Source of the DNA: Hydractinia symbiolongicarpus
Taxonomy: Eukaryota > Cnidaria > Hydrozoa > Anthoathecata > Hydractiniidae
DNA: 64,000 nucleotides
Direction: 5' to 3'
Assembly (NCBI RefSeq): GCF_029227915.1
Contig: NC_079887.1
Coordinates: 1,922,001-1,986,000 of the forward strand
Both the position numbers and the translations under genes were made by a program. The notes under the pieces were generated by a model. The model saw nothing but the letters and a program-made list of their open reading frames with translations. It made no database searches and had not been told where the DNA came from. Within the stretch, counting starts at the first letter, position 1. The number at the start of each line of letters is the position of its first letter. Below, one piece after another: positions 47,881 through 62,967 of the stretch.

Positions 47881-50800
47881 TTCCCAAACGATTTTTTAAA
47901 TTATTTTTTCACCACTAAAACGCATGAGACTTGTAGTTTTCAGAAATGTTTTTATTTTTGATGAGACGCTTAATGAAAGTGGTTTAATCGCCGGCAAAAG
48001 AAAACCCGCGATTTCTCGTAAATCTCGACTCGGCCCGTATAGTCAAAAGTATACAAAGAAAGTACTTAGGGAGTAAACTCATTTCCCGAACGATTTTTTA
48101 AATTATTTTTTCACCACTAAAACGCATGAGACTTGTTGTTTTCAGAAATGTTTTCATTTTAGATGAGACGCTTAATGAAAGTGGTTTAATCGCCGGCAAA
48201 AGAAAACCCGCGATTTCCCGTAAATCCCGGGCTTGGCCCGTATAGTCGAATGTACACAAAGAAAGTACACTGTGAGTAAACTCATTTCCAAAACGATTTT
48301 TTAATTTATCTTTTCACCACTAAAACGCATGAGACTTTTAGTTTTCAAAAATCTTTTTATTTACGATGAGACGCTGAATAAAAGAAGTTTAATCGCCGGC
48401 AAACGAAAACCCGCGACTTCCCGCAAATGCCGAACTCGGCCCGTATAGTCAAAAGTATACAAAGAAAGTACCCAGGGTGTAAACTCATTTCCCGAACGAT
48501 TTTTTAAATTATTTTTTCACCACTAAAACGCATGAGACTTGTAGTTTTCAGAAATGTTTTCATTTTTGATGAAACGCTTAATAAAAGTGGATTAATCGCC
48601 GGCAAACGAAAACCCGCGATTTCCCGTAAATCCCGGGCTTGGCCCGTATAGTCAAAAGTATACAAAGAAAGTACTCAGGGAGTAAACTCATTTCCTGAAC
48701 GATTTCTTATATTATTTTTTCACCACTAAAACGCATGAGACTTGTAGTTTTCAAAAATGTTTTCATTTTGGATGGGACACTGAATAAAAGAAGTTTAATC
48801 GCCGGCAAACGAAAACCCGCGATTTCCCGTAAATCCCGGACTCGGCCCGTATAGTGAAAAGTATACAAAGAAAGTACCCAGGGAGTAAACTCATTTTCCG
48901 AACGATTTTATAAATTATTTTTTCACCACTAAAACGCATGAGACTTGCAGTTTTCAAAAATGTTTTCATTTTTGATGAGACGCTTAATGAAAGATGTTTA
49001 ATCGCCGGCAAACGAAAACCAGCGATTTCACCTAAATCCCGGGCTTGACCTGTGTAGTCGAATGTATACAAAGAAAGTACCCAGGGAGTAAACTCATTTC
49101 CCGAACGATTTTTTAAATTCTTTTTTCACCACTAAAACGCATGAGACTTGTAGTTTTCAAAAATGTTTTCATTTTTGATGGGACGCTGAGTAAAAGAAGT
49201 TTAATCGCCGGCAAACGAAAACCCGCGATTTCCCGTAAATCCCGGACTCGGCCCGTATAGTCAAAAGTATACAAAAAAAGTACCCAGGGAGTAAACTCAT
49301 TTTCCGAACGATTTTTTAAATTATTTTTTCACCACTAAAACGCATGTGACTTGCAGTTTTCAAAAATGTTTTCATTTTTGATGAGACGCTTAATGAAAGA
49401 GGTTTAATCGCCGGCAAACGAAAACCAGCGATTTCCCCTAAATCCCGGGCTTGGCCTGTGTAGTCGAATGTATACAAAGAAAGTACCCAGGGAGAAAACT
49501 CATTTCCCGAACGATTTTTTAATTTTTTTTTTTCACCACTAAACCCAATAAGACTTGTAGTTTTTAAAAATGTTTTCATTTTTGATGAGCGCTGAATAAA
49601 AGAAGTTTAATCGCCGGCAAACAAAAACCCGTGATTTCCCGTAAATCCCGGGCTTGGCCCCTATAGTCAAAAGTATACAAAGAAAGTACCCAGGGAGTAA
49701 ACTGATTTCCCGAACGATTTTTTAAATTATTATTTCACCACTAAAGCCCATGAGATTTGTAGTTTTTAAAAATGTTTTCATTTTTGATGAGACACTGAAT
49801 AAAAGAAATTTAATCGCCGACAAACGAAAACCGCCATTTCCCGTAAATCCCGGGCTTGGCCCCTATAGTCAAAAGTATACAAAGAAAGTACCCAGGGAGT
49901 AAACTCATTTCCCGAACGATTTTTTATATTATTTTTTCACCACTAAATCGCATGAGACTTGTAGTTTTCAAAAATGTTTTCATTTTTGATGGGACGCTGA
50001 ATAAAAGAAGTTTAATCGCCGGCAAACGAAATCCCGCGATTTCCCGTAAATCCCGGTCTCGGCCCGTATAGTCAAAAGTATACAAAAAAAGTACCCAGGG
50101 AGTAAACTCATTTTCCGAACGATTTTTTAAATTATTTTTTCACCACTAAAACGCATGAGACTTGTAGTTTTCAGAAATCTTTTCATTTTTGATGAGACGC
50201 TTAATGAAAGTGGTTTAATCGCCGGCAAACGAAAACCCGCGATTTCCCGTAAATCCCGGGCTTGGCCCGTATAGTCGAATGTACACAAAGAAAGTACCTT
50301 GTGAGTAAACTCATTTCCAAAACGATTTTTTAATTTATCTTTTCACCACTAAAACGCATGAGACTTGTAGTTTTCAAAAATCTTTTCATTTACGATGAGA
50401 CGCTGAATAAAAGAAGTTTAATCGCCGGCAAACGAAAACCCGCGACTTCCCATAAATGCCGAACTCGGCCCGTATAGTCAAAAGTATACAAAGAAAGTAC
50501 CCAGGGAGTAAACTCATTTCCCGAACGATTTTTTAAATTATTTTTTCACCACTAAAACGCATGAGACTTGTAGTTTTCAAAAATGTTTTCATTTTTGATG
50601 GGACGCTGAATAAAAGAAGTTTAATCGCCGGCAAACGAAAACCCGCGATTTCCCGTAAATCCCGGACTCGGCCCGTATAGTCAAAAGTATACAAAAAAGT
50701 ACCCAGGGAGTAAACTGATTTCCCGAACGATTTTTTAAATTATTATTTCACCACTAAAGCCCATGAGACTTGTAGTTTTTAAAAATGTTTTCATTTTTGA

Positions 50801-53209
50801 TGAGACACTGAATAAAAGAAGTTTAATCGCCGACAAACGAAAACCGCCATTTCCCGTAAATCCCGGGCTTGGCCCCTATAGTCAAAAGTATACAAAAAAA
50901 GTACCCAGGGAGTAAACTCATTTTCCGAACGATTTTTTAAATTATATTTTCACCACTAAAACGCATGAGACTTGTAGTTTTCAGAAATCTTTTCATTTTT
51001 GATGAGACGCTTAATGAAAGTGGTTTAATCGCCGGCAAACGAAAACCCGCGATTTCCCGTAAATCCCGGGCTTGGCCCGTATAGTCGAATGTATACAAAG
51101 AAAGTACCCTGTGAGTAAACTCATTTCCAAAACGATTTTTCAAATTATCTTTTCACCACTAAAACGCATGAGACTTGTAGTTTTCAAAAATGTTTTCATT
51201 TTTGATGAGAAACTGAATAAAAGAAGTTTAATCGCCGACAAACGAAAACCCGCCATTTGCCGTAAATCCCGGGCTTGGCCCCTATAGTCAAAAGTATACA
51301 AAGAAAGTACCCAGGGAGTAAACTCATTTCTCGAACGATTTTTTATATTTTTTTTTCACCACTAAATCGCATGAGACTTGTAGTTTTCAAAAATGTTTTC
51401 ATTTTTGATGGGACGCTGAATAAAAGAAGTTTAATCGCCGGCAAACGAAAACCCCCGATTTCCCGAAAATCCCGGACTCGGCCCGTATAGTCAAAAGTAT
51501 ACAAAAAAGTACCCAGGGAGTAAACGCATTTTCCGAACGATTTTTTAAATTATTTTTTCACCACTAAAACGCATGAGACTTGTAGTTTTTAAAAATGTTT
51601 TCATTTTTGATGAAACGCTTAATGAAAGAGGTTTAATCGGCGGCAAATGAAAACCAGCGATTTCCCCTAAATCCCGGGCTTGGCCCGTGTAGTCGAATGT
51701 ATACAGAGAGAGTACCCAGGGAGTAAACTCATTTCCCGAACGATTTTTTAAATTATTTTTTCACCACTAAAACGCATGAGACTTGTAGTTTTCAGAAATG
51801 TTTTCATTTTTGATGAGACGCTTAATGAAAATGGTTTGATCGCCGGCAAAGAAAAACCCGCAATTTCCCGTAAACCCCGGGCTTGGCCCGTATAGTCAAA
51901 AGTATACAAAGAAAGTACCCGGGGTGTAAACTCATTTCCCGAACGATTTTTTAAATTATTATTTCACCACTAAAGCCCATGAGACTTGTAGTTTTTAAAA
52001 ATGTTTTCATTTTTGATGAGACGCTGAATAAAAGAAGTTTAATCGCCGGCAAACGAAAACCCGCCATTTCCCGTAAATCCCGGGCTTGGCCCCTATAGTC
52101 GAAAGTATACAAAGAAAGTACCCAGGCAGTAAACTCATTTCCCGAACGATTTTTTATATTATTTTTTCACCACTAAATCGCATGAGACTTGTAGTTTTCA
52201 AAAATGTTTTCATTTTTGATGGGACGCTAAATAAAAGAAGTTTAATCGCCGGCAAGCGAAAACCCGCGATTTCCCGTCAATCCCGGACTCGGCCCGTATT
52301 GTCAAAAGTATACAAAGAAAGTACCCAGGGATTAAACTCATTTTCCGAACGATTTTTTAAATTATTTTTTCACCACTAAAACGCATGAGACTTGTAGTTT
52401 TCAAAAATGTTTTCATTTTTGATGAGACGCTTAATGAAAGAGGTTTAATCGCCGGCAAACGAAAACCAGCGATTTCCCCTAAATCTCGGGCTTGGCTCGT
52501 GTAGTCGAATGTATACAAAGAAAGTACCCAGGGAGTAAACTCATTTCCCGAACGATTTTTTAAATTATTTTTTCGCCACTAAAACGCATGGGACTTGTAG
52601 TTTTCAAAAATGTTTTCATTTTTGATAAGACCCTGAATAAAAGAAGTTTAATCGCCGGCAAGCGAAAACCCGCGATTTCCCGTAAATCCCGGACTCGGCC
52701 CGTATAGTCAAAAGTATACAAAGAAAGTACCCAGGGAGTAAACTCATTTCCCGAACGTATTTTTAAATTATTTTTTCACCACTAAAACGCATGAGACTGG
52801 TAGTTTTCAAAAATGTTTTCATTTTTGATGAGACGCTGAATAAAAGGAGTTTAATCGCCGGCAAACGAAAACCTGCGATTTCCCGTAAATCCCGGACTCG
52901 GCCAGTATAGTCAAAAGTATTCAAAGAAAGTACCCAGGGTGTAAACTCATTTCTCGAACGATTTTTTAAATTATTATTTCACCACTAAAGCCCATGAGAC
53001 TTGTAGTTTTTAAAAATGTTTTTATTTTTAATGAGACGCTGAATAAAAGAAGTTTAATCGCCGGCAAACGAAAACCAGCGACTTCCCGTAAATCCTGGAC
53101 TCGGCCCGTATAGTCAAAAGTATACAAATAAAGTACCCAGGGAGTAAACTCATTTCCCGAACGATTTTTTAAATTATTTTTCCACCACTGAAACGCATGA
53201 AACTTGTAG

Positions 53210-54000
53210 TTTTCAGAAATGTTTTCATTTTTGATGAGACGCTTAATAAAAGTGGTTTAATCGCCGGCAAGCGAAAGCCGTGATTTCCTGTAAATGCCGG
53301 GCTTGACCCGTATAGTCGAATGTATACAAAGAAGGTACCCTGTGAGTAAACTCATTTCCAAAACGATTTTTTAAATTATCTTTTCACCAATAAAACGCAT
53401 GAGACTTGTAGTTTTTAAAAATGTTTTCATTTTTGATGAGACACTGAATAAAAGAAGTTTAATCGCCGACAAACGAAAACCCGCCATTTCCCGTATATCC
53501 CGGACTCAGCCCGTATAGTCAAAAGTATACAAAGAAAGTACCCCGGGAGTAAACTCATTTCCCGAACGATTTTTTAAATTATCTTTTCACCACTAAAACG
53601 CATGAGACTTGTAGTTTTCAAAAATGTTTTCATTTTTATTAAGAGGCTGAATAAAGGAAGTTTAATCGCCGGCAAACGACCGCCATTTCCCGTAAACCCC
53701 GGACTCGGTCCGTATAATCAAAAGTATACAAAGAAAGTACCCAGGAAGTAAACTCATTTCCCGAACGATTTTTTAAATTTTTTTTTCACCACTAAAACGC
53801 ATGAGACTTGTAGTTTTTAGAAATGTTTTCATTTTTGATGAGACACTGAATAAAAGAAGTTTAATCGCCGGCAAACGAAAACCCGCCATTTCCCGTAAAT
53901 CCCGGGCTTGGCCCGTGTAGTCGAATGTATACAAAGAAAGTACCCAGGGAGTAAACTCATTTCCCGAGCGATTTTTTAAAATTTTTTTTCACCACTAAAA
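53210..54000. repeat. Monomer group repeated about 9.74 kb downstream
   Basis: The series with AAATGCCGGGCTTGACCCG, TTTTCACCAATAAAACGC and CAAACGACCGCCATTTCC is seen again in the same order at about 62960-63740. The offset is close to 48 monomers. The two groups are separated by other duplicated blocks. Confidence 0.72.
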
Positions 54001-55439
54001 CACATGAGACTTGTAGTTTTCAAAAATGTTTTCATTTTTGATGAGACGCTTAATGGAAGAGGTTTAATCGCCGGCAAACAAAAACCTGCGATTTCCCGTA
54101 AATCCCGGGCTTCACCCGTATAGTCGAATGTATACAAAGAAAGTACCCTGTGAGTAAACTCATTTCCAGAACGATTTTTTAAATTATTTTTTCACCTCTA
54201 AAACGCGTAAGACTTGTAGTTTTCAAAAATGTTTTCATTTTTGATGAGACGCTGAATAAAAGAAGTTTAATCGCCGGCAAACGAAAACCCGCAATTTCCC
54301 GTAAATTCCGGGCTTGGCCCGTATAGTCAAAAGTATACAAAGAAAGTACACAGGGAGTAAACTCATTTCCCGAACGGTTTTTTAAATTATTTTTTCACCA
54401 CTAAAACGCATGAGACTTGAAGTCTTCAAACTTATTTTCATTTTTGATGAGATGCTGAATAAAAGAAGTTTAAACGCAGGCAAACGAAAACCTGCTATCT
54501 CCCGTAATTATCAGACTCGGCCTGTAAAGTCAAAAGTATACAAAGAAAGTACCCAGGGTGTAAACTCAATTCCCGAACGATTTTTTAAATTATCTTTTCA
54601 CCACTAAAACGCATGAGACTTGTAGTTTTCAAAAATGTTTTCATTTTTAATGAGACGCTGAATAAAAGAAGTTTAATCGCCGGCAAACGAAAACCCACCA
54701 TTTCCCGTAAAACCCGGACTCGGCCCGTATAATCAAAAGTATTCAAAGAAAGTACCCAGGGAGTAAACTTATTTCCCGAACGATATTTTAAATTATTTTT
54801 TCACCACTAAAACGAATGAGACTTGTAGTCTTCAAACTTGTTTTCATTTTTGATGAGACGCTGAATAAAAGAAGTTTAAACACCGGCAAACGAAAACCTG
54901 CGATTTCCCGTAAATCCCAGACTCGGCCTGTAAAGTCAAAAGTATACAAAGAAAGTACCCAGGGTGTAAACTCATTTCCCGAACGATTTTTGAAGTTATC
55001 TTTTCCCCACTAAAACGCATGAGATTTGTAGTTTTCAAAAATGTTTTCATTTTTGATGAGACGCTGAATAAAAGAAGTTTAATCGCCGGCTAAAGAAAAC
55101 CTGCGACTTCCCGTAAATCCCGGACTCGGCCCGTATAGTCAAAAGTATACAAATAAAGTACCCAGGGAGTAAACTCATTTCCCGAACGATTTTTTAACTT
55201 ATTTTTCCACCACTAAAACGCATGAGACTTGTAGTTTTTAAAAATGTTTTCATTTTTGATGAGACGCTTTATAAAAGTGGTTTAATCGCCGGCAAACGAA
55301 AACCCGTGATTGCCCGTAAATCCCGGGCTTAGCCCGTATAGTCAAAAGTATACAAAGAAAGTACCCCGGGAGTAAACTCATTTCCCGAACGATTTTTTAA
55401 ATTATCTTTTCACCACTAAAACGCATGAGACTTGTAGTT

Positions 55440-57010
55440 TTTAAGAATGTTTTCATTTTTGATGAAACGCTTAATGAAAGAGGTTTAATCGCCGGCAAAC
55501 GAAAACCAGCGATTTCCCCTAAATCCCGGGCTTGGCCCGTGTAGTCGAATGTATACAGAGAAAGTACCCAGGGAGTAAACTCATTTCCCGAACAATTTTT
55601 TAATTTTTTTTTTTACCACTAAAGCCCATGAGACTTGTAGTTTTTAAAAATGTTTTCATTTTTGATGAGCGCTGAATAAAAGAAGTTTAATCGCCGGCAA
55701 ACAAAAAGCCGCGATTTCCCGTAAATCCCGGACTCGGCCCGTATAGTCAAAAGTATACAAAGAAAGTACCCAGGGAGGAAACTCATTTCCCGAACGATTT
55801 TTTAAATTATTTTTTCACCACTAAAACGCATGAGACTAGTAATTTTCAGAAATGTTTTCATTTTTGATGAGACGCTTAATGAAAATGGTTTGATCGCCGG
55901 CAAAGAAAAACCCGCAATTTCCCGTAAATCCTGGGCTTGGCCCGTATAGTCGAATGTATACAAAGAAAGTACCCTGTGAGTAAACTAATTTCCAAAACGA
56001 TTTTTTAAATTATCTTTTCACCACTAAAACGCATGAGACTTGTAGTTTTCAAAAATGTTTTCATTTTTGATGAGACGCTGAATAAAAGAAGTTTAATCGC
56101 TGGCAAACGAAAACCCGCCATTTCCCGTAAACCCCGGGCTTGGCCCGTATAGTCAAAAGTATACAAAGAAAGTACCCGGGGTGTAAACTCATTTCCCAAA
56201 GGATTTTTTAAATTATTATTTCACCACTAAAACGCATGAGACTTGTAGTTTTCAGAAATGTTTTCATTTTTGATGAGACGCTTTATAAAAGTGGTTTAAT
56301 CGCCGGCAAACGAAAACCCGTGATTTCCCGTAAATCCCGGGCTTGGCCCGTATAGTCGAATGTATACAAAGAAAGTACCCTGTGAGTAAACTCATTTCCA
56401 AAACGATTTTTTAAATTATCTTTTCACCACTAAAACGCATGAGACTTGTAGTTTTTAAAAATGTTTTCATTTTTGATGAGACACTGAATAAAAGAAGTTT
56501 AATCGCCGGCAAACGAAAACCCGCCATTTCCCGTAAATCCCGGACTCAGCCCGTATAGTCAAAAGTATACAAAGAAAGTACCCCGGGAGTAAACTCATTT
56601 CCCGAACGATTTTTTAAATTATCTTTTCACCACTAAAACGCATGAGACTTGTAGTTTTTAAAAATGTTTTCATTTTTGATGAAACGCTTAATGAAAGAGG
56701 TTTAATCGCCGGCAAACGAAAACCAGCGATTTCCTCTAAATCCCGGGCTTGGCCCGTGTAGTCGAATGTATACAGAGAAAGTACCCAGGGAGTAAACTCA
56801 TTTCCCGAACAATTTTTTAATTTTTTTTTTTTACCACTAAAGCCCATGAGACTTGTAGTTTTTAAAAATGTTTTCATTTTTGATGAGCACTGAATAAAAG
56901 AAGTTTAATCGCCGGCAAACAAAAACCCGCGATTTCCCGTAAATCCCGGACTCGGCCCGTATAGTCAAAAGTATACAAAGAAAGTACCCAGGGAGGAAAC
57001 TCATTTCCAA
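55440..57010. repeat. Partial ~1,217-bp (6-monomer) duplication
   Basis: About 55440-55790 and 56655-57005 share GTATACAGAGAAAG, CGAACAATTTTTTAATTT, TTTTTTTTACCACTAAAGCC and a GATGAGC deletion variant (GCGCTG or GCACTG). The intervening monomers belong to the first copy only. Confidence 0.72.
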
Positions 57011-57284
57011 AACGATTTTTTAAATTATCTTTTCACCACTAAAACGCATGAGACTTGTAGTTTTCAAAAATGTTTTCATTTTTGATGAGACGGTGAATAA
57101 AAGAAGTTTAATCGCTGGCAAACGAAAACCCGCCATTTCCCGTAAACCCCGGGCTTGGCCCGTATAGTCAAAAGTATACAAAGAAAGTACCCGGGGTGTA
57201 AACTCCTTTCCCGAACGATTTTTTAAATTATTTTTTCACCACTAAAGCCCATGAGACTTGTAGTTTTTAAAAATGTTTTCATTT

Positions 57285-60200
57285 TTGATGAGACGCTGAA
57301 TAAAAGAAGTTTAATCGCCGGCAAACGAAAACCCGCCATTTCCCGTAAATCCCGGGCTTAGCCCCTATAGTCAAAAGTATACAAAGAAAGTACCCAGGCA
57401 GTAAACTCATTTCCCGAACGATTTTTTATATTATTTTTTCACCACTAAATCGCATGAGACTTGTAGTTTTCAAAAATGTTTTCATTTTTGATGGGACGCT
57501 GAATAAAAGAAGTTTAATCGCCGGCACGCGAAAACCCGCGATTTCCCGTAAATCCCGGACTCGGCCCGTATAGTCAAAAGTATACGAAGAAAGTACCCAG
57601 GAAGTAAACTCATTTTCCGAACGATTTTTTAAATTATTTTTTCACCACTAAAACGCATGAGACTTGTAGTTTTCAAAAATGTTTTCATTTTTGATGAGAC
57701 GCTTAATGAAAGAGGTTTAATCGCTGGCAAGCGAAAACCAGCGATTTCCCTTAACTCCCGGACTCAGCCCGTATAGTCAAAAGTATGCAAAGAAAGTACC
57801 CAGGGAGTAAACTCATTTTCCGAACGATTTTTTAAATTATTTTTTCACCACTAAAACGCATGAGACTTGTAGTTTTCAAAAATGTTTTCATTTTTGATAA
57901 GACGCTGAATAAAAGAAGTTTAATCGCCGGCAAACGAAAACCCGCCATTTCCTGTAAACCCCGGACTCGGCCCGTATAATCAAAAGTATACAAAGAAAGT
58001 ACCCATGGAGTAAACTCATTTCCCGAATGTGTTTTGAAATTATTTTTTCACCACTAAAACGCATTTGACTTGTAGTTTTCAAAAATGTTTTCATTTTTCA
58101 TGAGACGCTGAATAAAAGGAGTTTAATCGCCGGCAAACGAAAACCTGCGATTTCCCGTAAATCCCGGACTCGGCCCGTATAGTCAAAAGTATACAAAGAA
58201 AGTACCCAGGGTGTAAACTCATTTCCCGAACGATTTTTTAAATTATTATTTCACCACTAAAGCCCATGAGACTTGTAGTTTTTAAAAATGTTTTTATTTT
58301 TAATGAGACGCTGAATAAAAGAAGTTTAATTGCCGGCAAACGAAAACCTGCGACTTCCCGTAAATCCTGGACTCGGCCCGTATAGTCAAAAGTATACAAA
58401 TAAAGTTCCCAGGGAGTAAACTCATTTCCCGAACGATTTTTTAAATTATTTTTCCACCACTGAAACGCATGAAACTTGTAGTTTTTAAAAATGTTTTCAT
58501 TTTTGATGAGACGCTGAATAAAAGAAGTTTAATCGCTGGCAAACGAAAACCTGCGATTTCCCGTAAATCCCGGACTCGGCCTGTATAGTCAAAAGTATAT
58601 AAAGAAAGTACCCAGGGAGTAAACTCATTTCCCGAACGATTTTTTAAATTATTTTTTCACCACTAAAACGCATGAGACTTGTAGTTTTCAGAAATGTTTT
58701 CATTTTTGATGAGACGCTTAATGAAAATGGTTTGATCGCCGGCAAAGAAAAACTCGCAATTTCCCGTAAATCCTGGGCTTGGCCCGTATAGTCGAATGTA
58801 TACAAAGAAAGTACCCTGTGAGTAAACTCATTTCCAAAACGATTTTTTAAATTATCTTTTCACCACTAAAACGCATGAGACTTGTAGTTTTTAAAAATGT
58901 TTTCATTTTTGATGAGACGCTGATTAAAAGAAGTTTAATCGCTGGCAAACGAAAACCTGCGATTTCCCGTAAATCCCGGACTCGGCCTGTATAGTCAAAA
59001 GTATATAAAGAAAGTACCCAGGGAGTAAACTCATTTCCCGAACGATTTTTTAAATTATTTTTTCACCACTAAAACGCATGAGACTTGTAGTTTTCAGAAA
59101 TGTTTTCATTTTTGATGAGACGCTTAATGAAAATGGTTTGATCGCCGGCAAAGAAAAACTCGCAATTTTCCGTAAATCCTGGGCTTGGCCCGTATAGTCG
59201 AATGTATACAAAGAAAGTACCCTGTGAGTAAACTCATTTCCAAAACGATTTTTTAAATTATCTTTTCACCACTAAAACGCATGAGAATTGTAGTTTTTAA
59301 AAATGTTTTCATTTTTGATGAGACGCTGATTAAAAGAAGTTTAATCGCTGGCAAACAAAAACCCTACATTTCCCGAAAACCCCGGGCTTGGCCCGTATAG
59401 TCAAAAGTATACAAAGAAAGTACCCGGGGTGTAAACTCATTTCCCGAACGATTTTTTAAATTATTATTTCACCACTAAAGCCCAAGAGACTTGTAGTTTT
59501 TAAAAATGTTTTCATTTTTGATGAGACGCTGAATAAAAGAAGTTTAATCGCCGGCAAACGAAAACCCGCCATTTCCCGTAAATCCCGGGCTTGGCCCCTA
59601 TAGTCAAAAGTATACAAAGAAAGTACCCAGGCAGTAAACTCATTTCCCGAACGATTTTTTATATTATTTTTTCACCACTAAATCGCATGAGACTTGTAGT
59701 TTTCAAAAATGTTTTCATTTTTGATGGGACGCTGAATAAAAGAAGTTTAATCGCCGGCAAGCGAAAACCCGCGATTTCCCGTAATTCCCGGACTCGGCCC
59801 GTATAGTCAAAAGTATACAAAGAAAGTACCCAGGAAGTAAACTCATTTTCCGAACGATTTTTTAAATTATTTTTTCACCACTAAAACGCATGAGACTTGT
59901 AGTTTTCAAAAATGTTTTCATTTTTGATGAGACGCTTAATGAAAGAGGTTTAATCGCCGGCAAACGAAAACCAGCGATTTCCCCTAAATCTCGGGCTTGG
60001 CCCGTGTAGTCGAATGTATACAAAGAAAGTACCCAGGGAGTAAACTCATTTCCCGAACGATTTTTTAAATTATTTTTTCGCCACTAAAACGCATGAGACT
60101 TGTAGTTTTCAAAAATGTTTTCATTTTTGATGAGACGCTGAATAAAAGAAGTTTAATCGCCGGCAAACGAAAACCCGCCATTTCCCGTAAATCCCGGGCT

Positions 60201-62967
60201 TAGCCCCTATAGTCAAAAGTATACAAAGAAAGTACCCAGGCAGTAAACTCATTTCCCGAACGATTTTTTATATTATTTTTTCACCACTAAATCGCATGAG
60301 ACTTGTAGTTTTCAAAAATGTTTTCATTTTTGATGGGACGCTGAATAAAAGAAGTTTAATCGCCGGCACGCGAAAACCCGCGATTTCCCGTAAATCCCGG
60401 ACTCGGCCCGTATAGTCAAAAGTATACGAAGAAAGTACCCAGGAAGTAAACTCATTTTCCGAACGATTTTTTAAATTATTTTTTCACCACTAAAACGCAT
60501 GAGACTTGTAGTTTTCAAAAATGTTTTCATTTTTGATGAGACGCTTAATGAAAGAGGTTTAATCGCTGGCAAGCGAAAACCAGCGATTTCCCTTAACTCC
60601 CGGACTCAGCCCGTATAGTCAAAAGTATGCAAAGAAAGTACCCAGGGAGTAAACTCATTTTCCGAACGATTTTTTAAATTATTTTTTCACCACTAAAACG
60701 CATGAGACTTGTAGTTTTCAAAAATGTTTTCATTTTGATAAGACGCTGAATAAAAGAAGTTTAATCGCCGGCAAACGAAAACCCGCCATTTCCTGTAAAC
60801 CCCGGACTCGGCCCGTATAATCAAAAGTATACAAAGAAAGTACCCATGGAGTAAACTCATTTCCCGAATGTGTTTTGAAATTATTTTTTCACCACTAAAA
60901 CGCATTTGACTTGTAGTTTTCAAAAATGTTTTCATTTTTCATGAGACGCTGAATAAAAGGAGTTTAATCGCCGGCAAACGAAAACCTGCGATTTCCCGTA
61001 AATCCCGGACTCGGCCCGTATAGTCAAAAGTATACAAAGAAAGTACCCAGGGTGTAAACTCATTTCCCGAACGATTTTTTAAATTATTATTTCACCACTA
61101 AAGCCCATGAGACTTGTAGTTTTTAAAAATGTTTTTATTTTTAATGAGACGCTGAATAAAAGAAGTTTAATTGCCGGCAAACGAAAACCTGCGACTTCCC
61201 GTAAATCCTGGACTCGGCCCGTATAGTCAAAAGTATACAAATAAAGTTCCCAGGGAGTAAACTCATTTCCCGAACGATTTTTTAAATTATTTTTCCACCA
61301 CTGAAACGCATGAAACTTGTAGTTTTTAAAAATGTTTTCATTTTTGATGAGACGCTGAATAAAAGAAGTTTAATCGCTGGCAAACGAAAACCTGCGATTT
61401 CCCGTAAATCCCGGACTCGGCCTGTATAGTCAAAAGTATATAAAGAAAGTACCCAGGGAGTAAACTCATTTCCCGAACGATTTTTTAAATTATTTTTTCA
61501 CCACTAAAACGCATGAGACTTGTAGTTTTCAGAAATGTTTTCATTTTTGATGAGACGCTTAATGAAAATGGTTTGATCGCCGGCAAAGAAAAACTCGCAA
61601 TTTCCCGTAAATCCTGGGCTTGGCCCGTATAGTCGAATGTATACAAAGAAAGTACCCTGTGAGTAAACTCATTTCCAAAACGATTTTTTAAATTATCTTT
61701 TCACCACTAAAACGCATGAGACTTGTAGTTTTTAAAAATGTTTTCATTTTTGATGAGACGCTGATTAAAAGAAGTTTAATCGCTAACAAACGAAAACCTG
61801 CGATTTCCCGTAAATCCCGGACTCGGCCTGTATAGTCAAAAGTATATAAAGAAAGTACCCAGGGAGTAAACTCATTTCCCGAACGATTTTTTAAATTATT
61901 TTTTCACCACTAAAACGCATGAGACTTGTAGTTTTCAGAAATGTTTTCATTTTTGATGAGACGCTTAATGAAAATGGTTTGATCGCCGGCAAAGAAAAAC
62001 TCGCAATTTCCCGTAAATCCTGGGCTTGGCCCGTATAGTCGAATGTATACAAAGAAAGTACCCTGTGAGTAAACTCATTTCCAAAACGATTTTTTAAATT
62101 ATCTTTTCACCACTAAAACGCATGAGACTTGTAGTTTTTAAAAATGTTTTCATTTTTGATGAGACGCTGATTAAAAGAAGTTTAATCGCTGGCAAACGAA
62201 AACCCTACATTTCCCGAAAACCCCGGGCTTGGCCCGTATAGTCAAAAGTATACAAAGAAAGTACCCGGGGTGTAAACTCATTTCCCGAACGATTTTTTAA
62301 ATTATTATTTCACCACTAAAGCCCAAGAGACTTGTAGTTTTTAAAAATGTTTTCATTTTTGATGAGACGCTGAATAAAAGAAGTTTAATCGCCGGCAAAC
62401 GAAAACCCGCCATTTCCCGTAAATCCCGGGCTTGGCCCCTATAGTCAAAAGTATACAAAGAAAGTACCCAGGCAGTAAACTCATTTCCCGAACGATTTTT
62501 TATATTATTTTTTCACCACTAAATCGCATGAGACTTGTAGTTTTCAAAAATGTTTTCATTTTTGATGGGACGCTGAATAAAAGAAGTTTAATCGCCGGCA
62601 AGCGAAAACCCGCGATTTCCCGTAATTCCCGGACTCGGCCCGTATAGTCAAAAGTATACAAAGAAAGTACCCAGGAAGTAAACTCATTTTCCGAACGATT
62701 TTTTAAATTATTTTTTCACCACTAAAACGCATGAGACTTGTAGTTTTCAAAAATGTTTTCATTTTTGATGAGACGCTTAATGAAAGAGGTTTAATCGCCG
62801 GCAAACGAAAACCAGCGATTTCCCCTAAATCTCGGGCTTGGCCCGTGTAGTCGAATGTATACAAAGAAAGTACCCAGGGAGTAAACTCATTTCCCGAACG
62901 ATTTTTTAAATTATTTTTTCGCCACTAAAACGCATGAGACTTGTAGTTTTCAAAAATGTTTTCATTT
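57285..62967. repeat. Tandem 2,842-bp (14-monomer) higher-order duplication
   Basis: Arms at about 57285-60126 and 60127-62967. The offset is 2,842 bp before and 2,841 bp after a one-base deletion in a T run near 60735. Shared rare markers are GGGCTTAGCCCC, CCGGCACGCG, CGAATGTGTTTTGAAATT and GCATTTGACTTG. A dimer with CTGATTAAAAG and AAAAGTATATAAAG is itself repeated inside each arm. Confidence 0.9.
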
